From NCBI RefSeq assembly GCF_000720475.1, contig NZ_JOAP01000064.1, forward strand, positions 1-52,778: DNA of 52,778 nucleotides, in the 5' to 3' direction. This DNA is from Streptomyces aureocirculatus (GTDB taxonomy: Bacteria > Actinomycetota > Actinomycetes > Streptomycetales > Streptomycetaceae). Each line of letters opens with the position of its first letter. Position 1 is the first letter of the stretch. Position numbers and translations under genes: made by a program. Below the pieces are notes generated by a model that saw nothing but the letters and a program-made list of their open reading frames with translations, did not search any database and was not told the DNA's origin. This document shows, piece after piece, positions 21,401-28,332 of the stretch.

Positions 21401-22266
21401 GCGCCGGGGGCGACCAGGACGCGGTACCCCTCCGCGTGCGCGCGCCAGCACAGGTCGACGTCGTCGCGCATGAGGGGCAGCCGCCGGTCGAAGCCGCCGA
21501 GCCGCTCGAAGGCCTCGCGCCGGATCAGCATGCCCGCCGTGGACACGGAGAGCACGGGGCGCACGTGGTCGTGCTGGCCCTGGTCCTGCTCGCGCCGGTC
21601 GACGCCGGTCCAGCGGCGGCCGGAGTGGGCGATGGAGACGCCCACTTCGAGGAGCTGCCTGCGGTCGTACCAGCCGCGGAGTTTGGGGCCGACGATCGCG
21701 ATGTCCTGCGGGTCGTGGCCGAGTTCCCGCTCGTTCTCGACGGCGCGGAGGAGTTCGGCGAGGGCGCCTGGCTCGGGCGCGCAGTCGTCGTGAAGGAGCC
21801 ACAGCCACTGCTCGGGCTCGCCGTGCGGCAGCTCAGGCAGGTCGTACGTCTCGTCGCGCCAACTGCGGCTGACCGGGTCCCAGCCGCTGGGACGCTTGAG
21901 GTACGGCAGGTCCTCGGGGGTGAGCACGGCCGCCGTGCGGACGGCTTCGCCGACGGCGGTGCCGAAGCCGGAGCGGCGGGCCAGGTGCAGCACGCGGTCC
22001 TGGCCCAGGGCTTCGGTGAGCAGGCGTGCGGAGTCGTCCGCGCTGCCGGTGTCGGCCGCGACCGCGTTCTGGACGGGGCGGTCCTGGCCGAGGAGTCCGG
22101 CGACGGCGTCGGGCAGCCAGCGGGCACCGTCGTGGGAGACGAGCACGGCGGTCACGACATGCCGTGGAAACTCGGGCGGGTTCCCGGAGTCGAACCCGGC
22201 CGCGCGGGACGGGTCGAACCCGGCGGCAGCGCCTTCGTGGCCTGCCGGGTGGCTGTGCACGGACAT
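18403..22266 (-). CDS. Large glycosyltransferase family 2 / polytopic membrane fusion protein
   Basis: This 1287-residue protein has an N-terminal GT2 domain (residues ~35-330). VVTAVLVSHDGARWLPDAVAGLL is the nucleotide-binding start, LWLLHDDCAPEPGAL carries the acidic DD motif, and GGFDRRLPLMRDDVDLCWRAHAEGYRV is the acceptor region. From about residue 470 to 1090 there are a dozen or more hydrophobic helices with large loops. The C-terminal ~200 residues are Tyr/Gln/Gly/Pro-rich with short repeats (YQADP three times) and are probably a disordered cytoplasmic tail. This fits synthesis and membrane translocation of an envelope polysaccharide, but donor and acceptor are unknown. The ATG lacks a clear ribosome site. 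The gene is coupled to DUF5719 (GTGA overlap) and lies downstream of whiB by 224 bases. Confidence 0.85.
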   Translation of the reverse strand: MSVHSHPAGHEGAAAGFDPSRAAGFDSGNPPEFPRHVVTAVLVSHDGARWLPDAVAGLLGQDRPVQNAVAADTGSADDSARLLTEALGQDRVLHLARRSGFGTAVGEAVRTAAVLTPEDLPYLKRPSGWDPVSRSWRDETYDLPELPHGEPEQWLWLLHDDCAPEPGALAELLRAVENERELGHDPQDIAIVGPKLRGWYDRRQLLEVGVSIAHSGRRWTGVDRREQDQGQHDHVRPVLSVSTAGMLIRREAFERLGGFDRRLPLMRDDVDLCWRAHAEGYRVLVAPGAVVRHAEAASRERRTVDCVGRAASSPHRVDKAGAAYTLLVNSRPAVLPWVFVRLVVGTVLRTLAYLLGKAPGQALDEVAGLFSTLLRPERILAGRKKRGRPAVDAGEMRPLFPPPGATVRATVEQIAGHLVGDSDTEAAAAGRHGAVESGPGGDDADFLEIEQFARLKRIARKPGPVLFLLLLLISLIACRALLGGGALAGGALLPAPADASALWSRYLDGWHPVGIGGTEAAPPYVAIVAFLSSLLLGSTGLAVTVLLVGSVPLAGIAAYFASRPLVESRLLRAWASVVYAFLPAATGALAGGHIGTAVLAVLLPLIARAGVAASGLAAPEGARGSWRATWAYALLLTVTTAFTPIVWPIALVLGLVLLAVRRADITAYGLRVLAALGTPLLLLAPWSLSLLPFGFFKEAGLEYGKGSASPLDLLGASPGGPGTVSGLLLVGIVLAALGALLRGERQTAVRTAWAAALVALLFAVLSNGSVWAGPATLAYGIALLAAAALGADGARARVAEQSFGWRQPVAALIALAAAVGPLVAAAGWMIAGADGPLERRDPVQVPAFVAEESGTEDQARTLVLDGASPAEVAYTLVRGSGVRLGDAEIAAADGTHQRLDRIVARLLAGSGADQADQLGGYAVRYVLVRDGAARGLSRTLDATPGLTRLSQEDGSALWRVDRQVARAAVVTESGDPEPVAAGPVELHTSLPDGEEGRVLRLADAADAGWTATLDGHALTRTTVDGWAQGFELPASGGHLDVTYERSAAHTGRLWAQGALAVVLVVLALPGRRRDVDDDLPEEHLVPAQAVTGEGRRARRLRAQSEQAAQEGLPGAPGEPDGHGAHGGTREPGPGAVPAQHTPAQHTPGHEAWQTAPRGPGHGTYSADQGHLGGQPYPDGQPYREGQYGSYEQPYQADPYQADPYQADPGDPAHSGQYDPYAYGGMYGGDQRGYGQAYEGQGYGQGATAAPGDAPAAPGDAAYAPETPPMPQRPPHGTDSEHPDGSRQ

Positions 22267-22381
22267 CGAGGTACGGGCCCCGGTTCGCTGGACTGCGGTG
22301 GACGCCCGCGCTCCGTGAGGAGGGTGTGGCGTCTCGGACGGGGCCCCACACTAACGGCTGGCACCACAACAGCCCGCCGCC

Positions 22382-22390
22382 TGTGGATAA
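22382..22390 (-). other. Isolated consensus DnaA box
   Basis: The minus strand reads TTATCCACA, the classical DnaA box, in the 224-base gap between whiB and the large glycosyltransferase gene. Streptomyces boxes usually read TTGTCCACA, as I recall. No second box or origin-like context is nearby, so function is uncertain. Confidence 0.4.
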
Positions 22391-22490
22391 CCCTTGGGCG
22401 ACGGGCTGTTCGTGGTGCGGTGTTGCGAGGGATGTGGGCGTTCGCGGGCCGACCGTATGGTTTCTGACCGGCTGGTCCGCCGGTCGGGGG

Positions 22491-22754
22491 TCAGACCGCC
22501 GCCTTCTTCAGGCGGCGGCGTTCACGCTCCGAAAGACCGCCCCAGATGCCGAAGCGTTCGTCGTTCGCGAGTGCGTATTCAAGACATTCGGAGCGGACCT
22601 CGCAGGCGAGGCAGACCTTCTTCGCCTCGCGAGTGGAGCCGCCCTTCTCGGGAAAGAAGGACTCGGGGTCGGTCTGGGCGCACAGTGCGCGCTCCTGCCA
22701 GCCGAGTTCCTCGTCCGCGTCCTCGACCAGCAGTTCCTGAACCAGCTCGGTCAT
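22491..22754 (-). CDS. whiB: WhiB, sporulation regulator (Wbl family iron-sulfur protein)
   Basis: This 87-residue protein, MTELVQELLVEDADEELGWQE..., has the four Wbl cysteines that ligate a [4Fe-4S] cluster: one in ALC, then KKVC, LAC and SEC. It also has the GIWGGLSERERRRLKKAAV turn and basic tail that contact sigma factor and DNA. WhiB works with WhiA to switch aerial hyphae from growth to sporulation septation. It is the founding WhiB by sequence and synteny (SCO3034 in S. coelicolor, from memory) and not one of the other Wbl paralogues. GAGGGG lies 5 bases before the ATG. A longer in-frame reading upstream (to 22856) crosses the promoter and is rejected. Confidence 0.95.
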   Translation of the reverse strand: MTELVQELLVEDADEELGWQERALCAQTDPESFFPEKGGSTREAKKVCLACEVRSECLEYALANDERFGIWGGLSERERRRLKKAAV

Positions 22755-22826
22755 GTGCGCCCCTCGTCTGTCTTCGCGTCCCCGTGATGCTGCCGTTACC
22801 GATTTCGGCTGAACGACACGAGTGAA

Positions 22827-22856
22827 ATTACAAGTGCGCCGATCCGGGCCAGTCAA
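22827..22856 (-). promoter_or_regulatory. Predicted whiB promoter
   Basis: The minus strand has TTGACT (22851-22856), an 18-base spacer and TGTAAT (22827-22832). Transcription would start about 65 bases before the whiB ATG. The local AT content is high for this genome. Confidence 0.55.
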
Positions 22857-23041
22857 GCTGAGATCTGCTATTGGGCCCCTTATTCACTCTGCGGAACCAA
22901 GGCTTTGCGGAAAGTGTTCAAATCTACCTAAACTATGACACCCGTCGGCGGCCCATCCGGCACCTGCCCCGGGATGAGCTCTCCATGACAGGGACGCCAC
23001 GACACTCACTCCCGTTGCATCGGACGAAACCGAAGCGAACC

Positions 23042-23068
23042 GGATCACATTCGGATCACAGGATCACA
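23042..23068. repeat. Three GGATCACA direct repeats in the whiB-cdo intergenic region
   Basis: GGATCACA begins at 23042, 23053 and 23061, spaced 11 and 8 bases apart. They lie about 290 bases upstream of whiB and 430 bases upstream of cysteine dioxygenase. They could be regulator half-sites, but no regulator can be named. Confidence 0.5.
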
Positions 23069-23494
23069 ACGGCGGTCGAGCGCCGGTTGACGCGCCGGTT
23101 GACGCGCCCGCGAGCGCCGGATGGTGCGGCTTGTGTCCCGGGAGGTGCTGCACAAACCTTTCATCGGACAGGGGAACCGGATGAGGTGAAACATGGTCCA
23201 CATTTCGGACATAGAGTTGACACCAGGAGGGTGAGCCGCTGTCCTGGTGGGCATGCTCGCGAACTTGGCGCTTTCCGTGACCCGCCCCGGCGGGTCTTCC
23301 GGTGCTGCCCCCGCGCGCGATCTGTGTAGCTGTCTCTGTATGTGCGCCTGTTCAAGCTGTTGAGGCGACCCGCCTCCGGCTGCTGAGCCGCACCTCTTCT
23401 TCGCCCCCTCGCAGGGCCTCGATGGCCCTCCAGGGCTTCGTACACCCCTTTCCTGCGACACCCCAGCACTCACACGTTGAGGAACCACCGCACC

Positions 23495-23998
23495 ATGAAC
23501 AGCGACAGCGACCTCCAGATCGCCGGCGACATCCTTGAGGTCCCGCACCTCCTCCAGCCCGCGCGCGAGCACCCCGTCACCGTGGCCGAGTTCGCGGGCC
23601 TGGCCCGCGCCATCGCGGCCGACCGCTCCCAGTGGGAACACCTCGTCCAGTACGACGCCACCAGCCGCTGGTACCACCGCCTGCGCAGCGGGCCCGGCTA
23701 CGAGGTGTGGCTCCTGTCGTGGGTGCCGGGCCAGGGCAGCGGGCGGCACGACCACGGGCGCTCCAGCGGCGTCCTCACCGTCCTCCAGGGCGAGTTGACG
23801 GAGCGTACGGACCGGGGTGCGCGGGCGCTCGACGCCGGCGCGCAGCGCGTCTTCGCGCCCGGGTACGTCCACGAGGTCGTCAACGACGCCCTGGAACCGG
23901 CCGTGAGCCTGCACGTGTACTACCCCGGTCTGACCGAAATGCCGATGCACACGGCCCGCTGCGAGGCGCGGGCGCCGCAGGATCCCGTGACCGCCTGA
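23495..23998 (+). CDS. Cysteine dioxygenase type I
   Basis: This 167-residue cupin protein should oxidise L-cysteine to cysteine sulfinate using non-haem Fe(II) and O2. The three iron ligands are visible: His85 and His87 in GSGRHDHGRSSG and His126 in PGYVHEVVN. WLLSWVPGQGSGRHDHGRSSGV is the usual family core. The third-ligand loop lies at the expected distance, and the length is normal for bacterial enzymes. The ATG at 23495 has GAGGAA 11-12 bases before it. An in-frame TTG six codons upstream is less likely. It stands alone downstream of the long whiB regulatory region and 33 bases ahead of fbiA. Confidence 0.92.
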   Translation: MNSDSDLQIAGDILEVPHLLQPAREHPVTVAEFAGLARAIAADRSQWEHLVQYDATSRWYHRLRSGPGYEVWLLSWVPGQGSGRHDHGRSSGVLTVLQGELTERTDRGARALDAGAQRVFAPGYVHEVVNDALEPAVSLHVYYPGLTEMPMHTARCEARAPQDPVTA

Positions 23999-24019
23999 CA
24001 CGATGTCGTACCCGCCTGC

Positions 24020-24025
24020 AATGCT
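24020..24025 (+). promoter_or_regulatory. Possible -10 box for a leaderless fbiA transcript
   Basis: AATGCT (24020-24025) would place +1 at 24032, the first base of the fbiA ATG. No ribosome site precedes that ATG. The first base of the hexamer departs from consensus, so this is tentative. Confidence 0.3.
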
Positions 24026-24031
24026 GGGCGC

Positions 24032-24988
24032 ATGCGCATTGTGGTTCTGGCCGGCGGCATCGGCGGCGCCCGTTTCCTCCGCGGCCTCAAGAAGGCCGCG
24101 CCCGACGCGGCGATCACGGTCATCGGCAACACCGGTGACGACATCCACCTGTTCGGCCTGAAGGTCTGCCCCGACCTCGACACGGTGATGTACACCCTCG
24201 GGGGCGGCATCAACGAGGACCAGGGCTGGGGGCGGGCCGATGAAACCTTCAAGGTCAAGGAGGAGCTCGCGGCGTACGGCGTCGGACCCGGTTGGTTCGG
24301 GCTCGGCGACCGGGACTTCGCCACGCACATCGTGCGCACGCAGATGCTCGCGGCCGGTTATCCGCTGAGTGCCGTCACCGAGGCGCTGTGCGAGCGCTGG
24401 CAGCCCGGTGTGCGGCTGATCCCCATGTCCGACGACCGCGTCGAGACGCATGTCGCCGTCGAGGTCGACGGCGAGCGCAAGGCCGTGCACTTCCAGGAGT
24501 ACTGGGTGCGGCTGCGGGCCTCCGTGGACGCGCACGCCATCGTGCCCGTCGGCGCCGAGCAGGCCAAGCCCGCGCCCGGCGTCCTCGAGGCCATCGCCGA
24601 CGCGGACGTCGTGCTCTTCCCGCCGTCCAACCCCGTCGTCAGCGTCGGCACGATCCTCGCCGTGCCCGGCATCCGCGAGGCCATCGCCGACGCCGGGGTG
24701 CCCGTCGTCGGCCTCTCCCCCATCGTCGGCGACGCGCCCGTGCGCGGCATGGCCGACAAGGTCCTCGCCGCCGTGGGCGTCGAGACCACCGCCGCCGCCG
24801 TCGCCGAGCACTACGGCAGCGGCCTCCTCGACGGCTGGCTCGTCGACACGGTCGACGCGACCACCGTCGAACGCGTCGAGTCGGCCGGCATCCGGTGCCG
24901 GGCGATCCCCCTCCTGATGACGGACGAGGACACCACGACGGCGATGGCGCGCGAGGCGCTGACGCTGGCGGAGGAGGTACGGGCATGA
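24032..24988 (+). CDS. fbiA: 2-phospho-L-lactate transferase (FbiA/CofD)
   Basis: This 318-residue cytosolic enzyme joins the activated phospho-lactate or phosphoenolpyruvate unit to the deazaflavin Fo, giving F420-0 or its dehydro form. [22 protein letters not shown] is the nucleotide-binding start. [29 protein letters not shown] holds the metal-binding Asp residues. [25 protein letters not shown] and [16 protein letters not shown] are further family blocks. All are intact. Its TGA stop overlaps the fbiB ATG (ATGA, 24985-24988), and the fbiB ribosome site GGAGGAGG lies inside its last codons, so the two are translationally coupled. Confidence 0.96.
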   Translation: MRIVVLAGGIGGARFLRGLKKAAPDAAITVIGNTGDDIHLFGLKVCPDLDTVMYTLGGGINEDQGWGRADETFKVKEELAAYGVGPGWFGLGDRDFATHIVRTQMLAAGYPLSAVTEALCERWQPGVRLIPMSDDRVETHVAVEVDGERKAVHFQEYWVRLRASVDAHAIVPVGAEQAKPAPGVLEAIADADVVLFPPSNPVVSVGTILAVPGIREAIADAGVPVVGLSPIVGDAPVRGMADKVLAAVGVETTAAAVAEHYGSGLLDGWLVDTVDATTVERVESAGIRCRAIPLLMTDEDTTTAMAREALTLAEEVRA

Positions 24989-27024
24989 GCGGGCGCGACG
25001 GGGCGCCTCCGGCGCAGGGGGGTGGGGTGGCTCCGGCGCAGGACGCCGGGATGCCTCCGGCGCAGGGTGCTGCGGTGCCTCCGGCACAGGGCGCTGCCGT
25101 GACTCCCGTACAGGACACCGGGCTGACTCCGGCACAGGGCAGTGCCCTGACTCCGGCGCAGGACACCGGGCAGACTCCCGCACAGGGTGCTGCCGTGCCT
25201 CCCGCACAGGAGACCGGGCAGACTCCCGCACAGGGCAGTGCCCTGACTCCGGCACAGGACACCGGGCAGACTCCCGCACAGGGTGCTGCCGTGCCTCCCG
25301 CACAGGACACCGGGCAGACTCCCGCACAGGGTGCTGCCGTGCCTCCCGCACAGGACATCGGGCAGACTCCCGCACAGGACACCCGGGTGCCTCCCGCACA
25401 GGACACCGGGCTGGCTCCCGCACAGGGCAGTGCCCTGACTCCCGCACAGGACACCGGGGTGCCTCCCGCACAGGGCAGTGGGTTGCCTCCGGCGCAGGAC
25501 GCCGGGATGCCTCCGGCGCAGGGCGCTGTGGTGGCTCCGCAGGTGCCAGGGGGTGGCGCTGCTGCGCAGGGGCCTTCGGCTCATGGGGAACCGCGAGCGC
25601 GGAGCACCAGCGCTGGCCCGCACGCGCTAGGTGCCGGTGCCGGTGCCGGTGCGCGCACGCAGGATGCCGGTGGTGTTCCGGGTGGGCGGCGCGGTGGTGA
25701 GGCCGTCGCGTTTCGGGTGTGGGCGGTCGGGGGGATTCCCGAGGTGCGGCGCGGGGACGATCTCGCGAAGCTGATCGCCGCGGCCGAGCCGGGGCTCGCC
25801 GACGGCGACGTCGTGCTCGTCACCTCGAAGATCGTCAGCAAGGCCGAGGGCCGCGTCGTCGCGGCGACCGACCGGGAAGCGGCCATCGACGCGGAGACCG
25901 TGCGCGTCGTGGCCCGGCGCGGAACCCTGCGCATCGTCGAGAACCGCCAGGGGCTCGTCATGGCCGCGGCCGGCGTCGACGCCTCCAACACCCCCGCGGG
26001 GACCGTGCTGCTGCTGCCCGAGGACCCCGACGCGTCCGCCCGCGCCGTCCGGCAGGGACTCAAGGACGCGCTCGGCGTGGACGTCGGCGTGCTCGTCACC
26101 GACACCTTCGGCCGGCCCTGGCGGGCCGGACTCACGGACGTCGCCATCGGTGCCGCGGGCGTGCGGGTCCTCGACGACCTGCGCGGCGGCACGGACGCGT
26201 ACGGCAATCCCCTCAGCGCCACGGTGGTCGCCACCGCCGATGAGCTCGCCGCCGCCGGTGATCTGGTCAAGGGGAAGGCCGCGGGGCTGCCGGTCGCCGT
26301 GGTGCGGGGGCTCCCCCATGTCCTGGGGGGCGCCGCGGACGGCCCGGGTGCCGACGCCGCCGGGGACCGAGGGGCGCGTGCCCTCGTGCGCGACGCCCGG
26401 GACGACATGTTCCGGCTCGGCACCTCCGAGGCGGTACGTGAGGCGCTCTCCCTGCGGCGGACCGTGCGCGAGTTCACCGACGAGCCCGTCGACCCCGGCG
26501 CCGTCCGGCGTGCCGTCGCCGCCGCCGTCACCGCGCCCGCGCCGCACCACACCACGCCCTGGCGCTTCGTCCTCCTGGAGTCCGCGGCGTCCCGTACCGA
26601 ACTGCTCGACGCCATGCGGGACGCCTGGGTCGCCGATCTGCGCCGGGACGGCAAGTCCGAGGAGTCCATCGCCCGCCGGGTGCGCCGCGGCGACGTCCTG
26701 CGGAACGCGCCCTACCTCGTCGTGCCCTGTCTCGTCATGGACGGTTCCCATACGTACGGGGACGCGCGGCGGGACGGCGCCGAAAGGGAGATGTTCGTCG
26801 TCGCCGCCGGGGCCGGGGTGCAGAACTTCCTCGTGGCGCTCGCCGGGGAGCGGCTCGGGTCCGCGTGGGTTTCGTCGACGATGTTCTGCCGGGATGTGGT
26901 GCGGGGCGTTCTCGGGCTGCCGCGGGAGTGGGATCCGATGGGGGCTGTGGCCGTCGGGCATCCGGCTTCCGCGCCGGTGGGGCGGGGCGGGCGGGTGGTG
27001 GAGGACTTTGTGGTGGTGCGGTAG
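24985..27024 (+). CDS. fbiB: Coenzyme F420 maturation enzyme FbiB with N-terminal octapeptide-repeat extension
   Basis: This 679-residue protein has three parts. Residues 8-183 are 22 tandem octapeptides of the form xPAQ(D/G)xxx. From about 243, [22 protein letters not shown] begins the F420-0:gamma-glutamyl ligase domain ([32 protein letters not shown]). From about 484, [20 protein letters not shown] begins the nitroreductase-fold FMN domain that reduces dehydro-F420-0 and supports poly-glutamylation. The two core domains total ~437 residues, the usual FbiB length, so the extension is extra. The start is well supported: GGAGGAGG lies 7 bases before an ATG that overlaps the fbiA stop. An internal ATG at 25507 with AGGA 7 bases before it could give a protein without most repeats. 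Confidence 0.93.
   Translation: MSGRDGAPPAQGGGVAPAQDAGMPPAQGAAVPPAQGAAVTPVQDTGLTPAQGSALTPAQDTGQTPAQGAAVPPAQETGQTPAQGSALTPAQDTGQTPAQGAAVPPAQDTGQTPAQGAAVPPAQDIGQTPAQDTRVPPAQDTGLAPAQGSALTPAQDTGVPPAQGSGLPPAQDAGMPPAQGAVVAPQVPGGGAAAQGPSAHGEPRARSTSAGPHALGAGAGAGARTQDAGGVPGGRRGGEAVAFRVWAVGGIPEVRRGDDLAKLIAAAEPGLADGDVVLVTSKIVSKAEGRVVAATDREAAIDAETVRVVARRGTLRIVENRQGLVMAAAGVDASNTPAGTVLLLPEDPDASARAVRQGLKDALGVDVGVLVTDTFGRPWRAGLTDVAIGAAGVRVLDDLRGGTDAYGNPLSATVVATADELAAAGDLVKGKAAGLPVAVVRGLPHVLGGAADGPGADAAGDRGARALVRDARDDMFRLGTSEAVREALSLRRTVREFTDEPVDPGAVRRAVAAAVTAPAPHHTTPWRFVLLESAASRTELLDAMRDAWVADLRRDGKSEESIARRVRRGDVLRNAPYLVVPCLVMDGSHTYGDARRDGAEREMFVVAAGAGVQNFLVALAGERLGSAWVSSTMFCRDVVRGVLGLPREWDPMGAVAVGHPASAPVGRGGRVVEDFVVVR
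25006..25533. repeat. 22-copy 24-bp in-frame minisatellite encoding xPAQ octapeptides
   Basis: Exactly 22 units of 24 bases encode P/T/A-PAQ-D/G/E-xxx. D-type and G-type units often alternate (TPAQDTGQ then TPAQGAAV), so a 48-bp higher-order unit is also visible. One unit has V for A (TPVQDTGL). The region is rich in Pro, Gln and small residues and is probably disordered. Every copy change would keep the frame. Confidence 0.97.
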
Positions 27025-27047
27025 GGGTGACAGGCTGAAAGGCCTTC

Positions 27048-27148
27048 GCCGGAGCGGGCTGGACGAGGTGCCGGAGCGGGCTGGAAGGGTGCCGGAGCGG
27101 GCTGGAAGAACGCCGGTGCGGGCTGGAAGGGTGCCGGAGCGGGCTCAA
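27048..27148. repeat. Five-copy 21-22-bp tandem repeat between fbiB and the glycosylase gene
   Basis: GCCGG(A/T)GCGGGCT begins at 27048, 27070, 27091, 27112 and 27133. The array fills nearly the whole gap between two convergent genes. The last unit ends four bases before the glycosylase stop codon. Confidence 0.9.
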
Positions 27149-27152
27149 CGTC

Positions 27153-28160
27153 TCACAGGAGGCCGATGTCCGTCCTCGGCATCCGCGGCTTGCGGCGCGG
27201 GGGGACCTGGCCGCTGAGGAGGATCAGGCGGGCCGCCCGGTGGCGCTGGCCCTCGTAGGGGGCGAGGAGTTCCAGCATGCGGGCGTCATCCGCGGTGCGG
27301 TCGCCGTCGAGGGCGTAGCCGACGATGCCGGGGAGGTGGAGGTCGCCGACCGTCACCTCATCGGGGGCGCCGTTGCTGCGCTGGACCGTTTCCGCGGAGG
27401 TCCAGGGGCCGATGCCGGGGATCGCCTCCAGGCGGGCCCGTGCCGCCACCGGATCCATCGCCGCCGCCTCCTCCAGGCGCGCCGCCACCCGGGCCGCCCG
27501 CAGGATCGTCGACGCGCGCTTGTTGTCCACGCCCGCCTTGTGCCACTCCCAGGACGGGATCAGGGACCACGTACGCGGCTCCGGCATCACCTGCATCCGG
27601 GCCTGCGCCGGGGTCGGCCCGGGCGCGGGTTCGCCGTACTTGCGGACCAGCAGGCGCCAGGCGCGGTACGCCTCGTCCGCGGTGACCTTCTGCTCCAGGA
27701 TCGACGGGATCAGGGATTCCATGACCAGGCCCGTACGGGTCAGGCGCAGGCCGTGGCGGCGGCGCCAGGTGTGCGCGACCAGCCGGTGGCGGGGGGCGAA
27801 GTCCTCCGGCGTGTCGGTGGCGCCGAGTAGTTGCGGGAGGCGGTCGAGGAGCCAGTCCGCGCCCGCTCCCCAGGCCTCCGCGTCCGCCGTGCCCCCGCGC
27901 AGGGCGACGCGGAGGGTGGCTGGGCCTGCCGGGGTGCGGGTGGCTCGCCAGATCGAGCCGTCGGGGGTGGTGCGGAAGGTGGGGTCTGCGGGGCCCCTTC
28001 GCAGGGGGCCGAGGGTGATTGCCAGGTCCACCGGGGTCTGGGGGGTCCAGGTGCGGCGGGTTCCGGTGGTGGTGCGTGGGGCGAGGGAGCCTCGGGGGGT
28101 CGCGGTTTCGCCGCCGCGCACGGTGGTGCGGGTGGGGCGGGGAGCGAAACGGGAGGACAC
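27153..28160 (-). CDS. DNA-3-methyladenine glycosylase 2 family protein (AlkA-like, HhH-GPD)
   Basis: This 335-residue base-excision repair protein likely removes alkylated bases such as 3-methyladenine. The C-terminal half carries the HhH-GPD superfamily module: ESLIPSILEQKVTADEAYRAWRLLVRKYG, then the helix-hairpin-helix LEAIPGIGPWTSAETVQRSNGAPDEVTVGDLHLPG. The Asp in VTVGD sits where the catalytic Asp is expected. There is no FeS cluster motif. The first ~60 residues are basic, Thr/Arg-rich and probably disordered. The gene converges with fbiB across a short tandem repeat and has its own upstream region that includes the dispersed hairpins at 28220-28316. Confidence 0.87.
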   Translation of the reverse strand: MSSRFAPRPTRTTVRGGETATPRGSLAPRTTTGTRRTWTPQTPVDLAITLGPLRRGPADPTFRTTPDGSIWRATRTPAGPATLRVALRGGTADAEAWGAGADWLLDRLPQLLGATDTPEDFAPRHRLVAHTWRRRHGLRLTRTGLVMESLIPSILEQKVTADEAYRAWRLLVRKYGEPAPGPTPAQARMQVMPEPRTWSLIPSWEWHKAGVDNKRASTILRAARVAARLEEAAAMDPVAARARLEAIPGIGPWTSAETVQRSNGAPDEVTVGDLHLPGIVGYALDGDRTADDARMLELLAPYEGQRHRAARLILLSGQVPPRRKPRMPRTDIGLL

Positions 28161-28219
28161 CCGTCGAGGGTACGGGGTGGGCCCTCGTGGGACGCCCCAG
28201 TCCCGCCCCTTCCCGTAAC

Positions 28220-28241
28220 CAGGGGCGCTGCGCCCCCTGGA
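28220..28241. repeat. Short GC palindrome of a type common in Streptomyces intergenic DNA
   Basis: CCAGGGGCG (28220-28228) pairs with CGCCCCCTGG around a short CTG loop. I recall this motif as a frequent intergenic palindrome in Streptomyces. It lies 60 bases upstream of the glycosylase start. Confidence 0.55.
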
Positions 28242-28276
28242 CCCCAGCCGTTTATCGGCGCTCCGCGCCTCGTCCT

Positions 28277-28316
28277 CAATCGCCGGACGGGCTCAAAAGA
28301 ACCCGTCCGGCGGTTG
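28277..28316 (-). terminator. Terminator-like long hairpin downstream of the sugar-nucleotide pyrophosphorylase gene
   Basis: Two 18-base arms (28277-28294 and 28299-28316) differ at only two positions and enclose AAAA. The core is CGCCGGACGGG. It lies 17 bases after the pyrophosphorylase stop. The core matches a widely dispersed Streptomyces terminator-like element that I recall from other genomes. Confidence 0.7.
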
Positions 28317-28332
28317 AGCGAGCGCGCCGGCG

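Larger units (their letters stand above)
22755..23494. other. Long divergent regulatory region between whiB and cysteine dioxygenase
   Basis: This 740-base stretch holds no credible gene. It contains the whiB promoter near 22827-22856 and a GACAC pentamer at 22815-22819 just downstream of the -10, the core reported for WhiA/WhiB targets. It also has three GGATCACA repeats (23042, 23053, 23061) and a duplicated CGCCGGTTGACG just after them (23080-23105). Two ORFs of about 100-150 residues lie here, but their codon use and composition do not resemble genes. Confidence 0.6.

Noticed and set aside
22755..22856. An N-terminal extension of WhiB to an upstream ATG
   Set aside because: It would cover the predicted promoter, and the family start MTELVQ at 22754 has a good ribosome site.
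22871..23329. A 152-residue ORF in the whiB-cysteine dioxygenase gap
   Set aside because: No third-position G/C bias, no recognisable motif, and it overlaps the whiB promoter region.
25006..25533. The regular 24-bp units near fbiB as a possible CRISPR array
   Set aside because: Units are contiguous with no spacers and encode an in-frame octapeptide. No cas genes are in the window.
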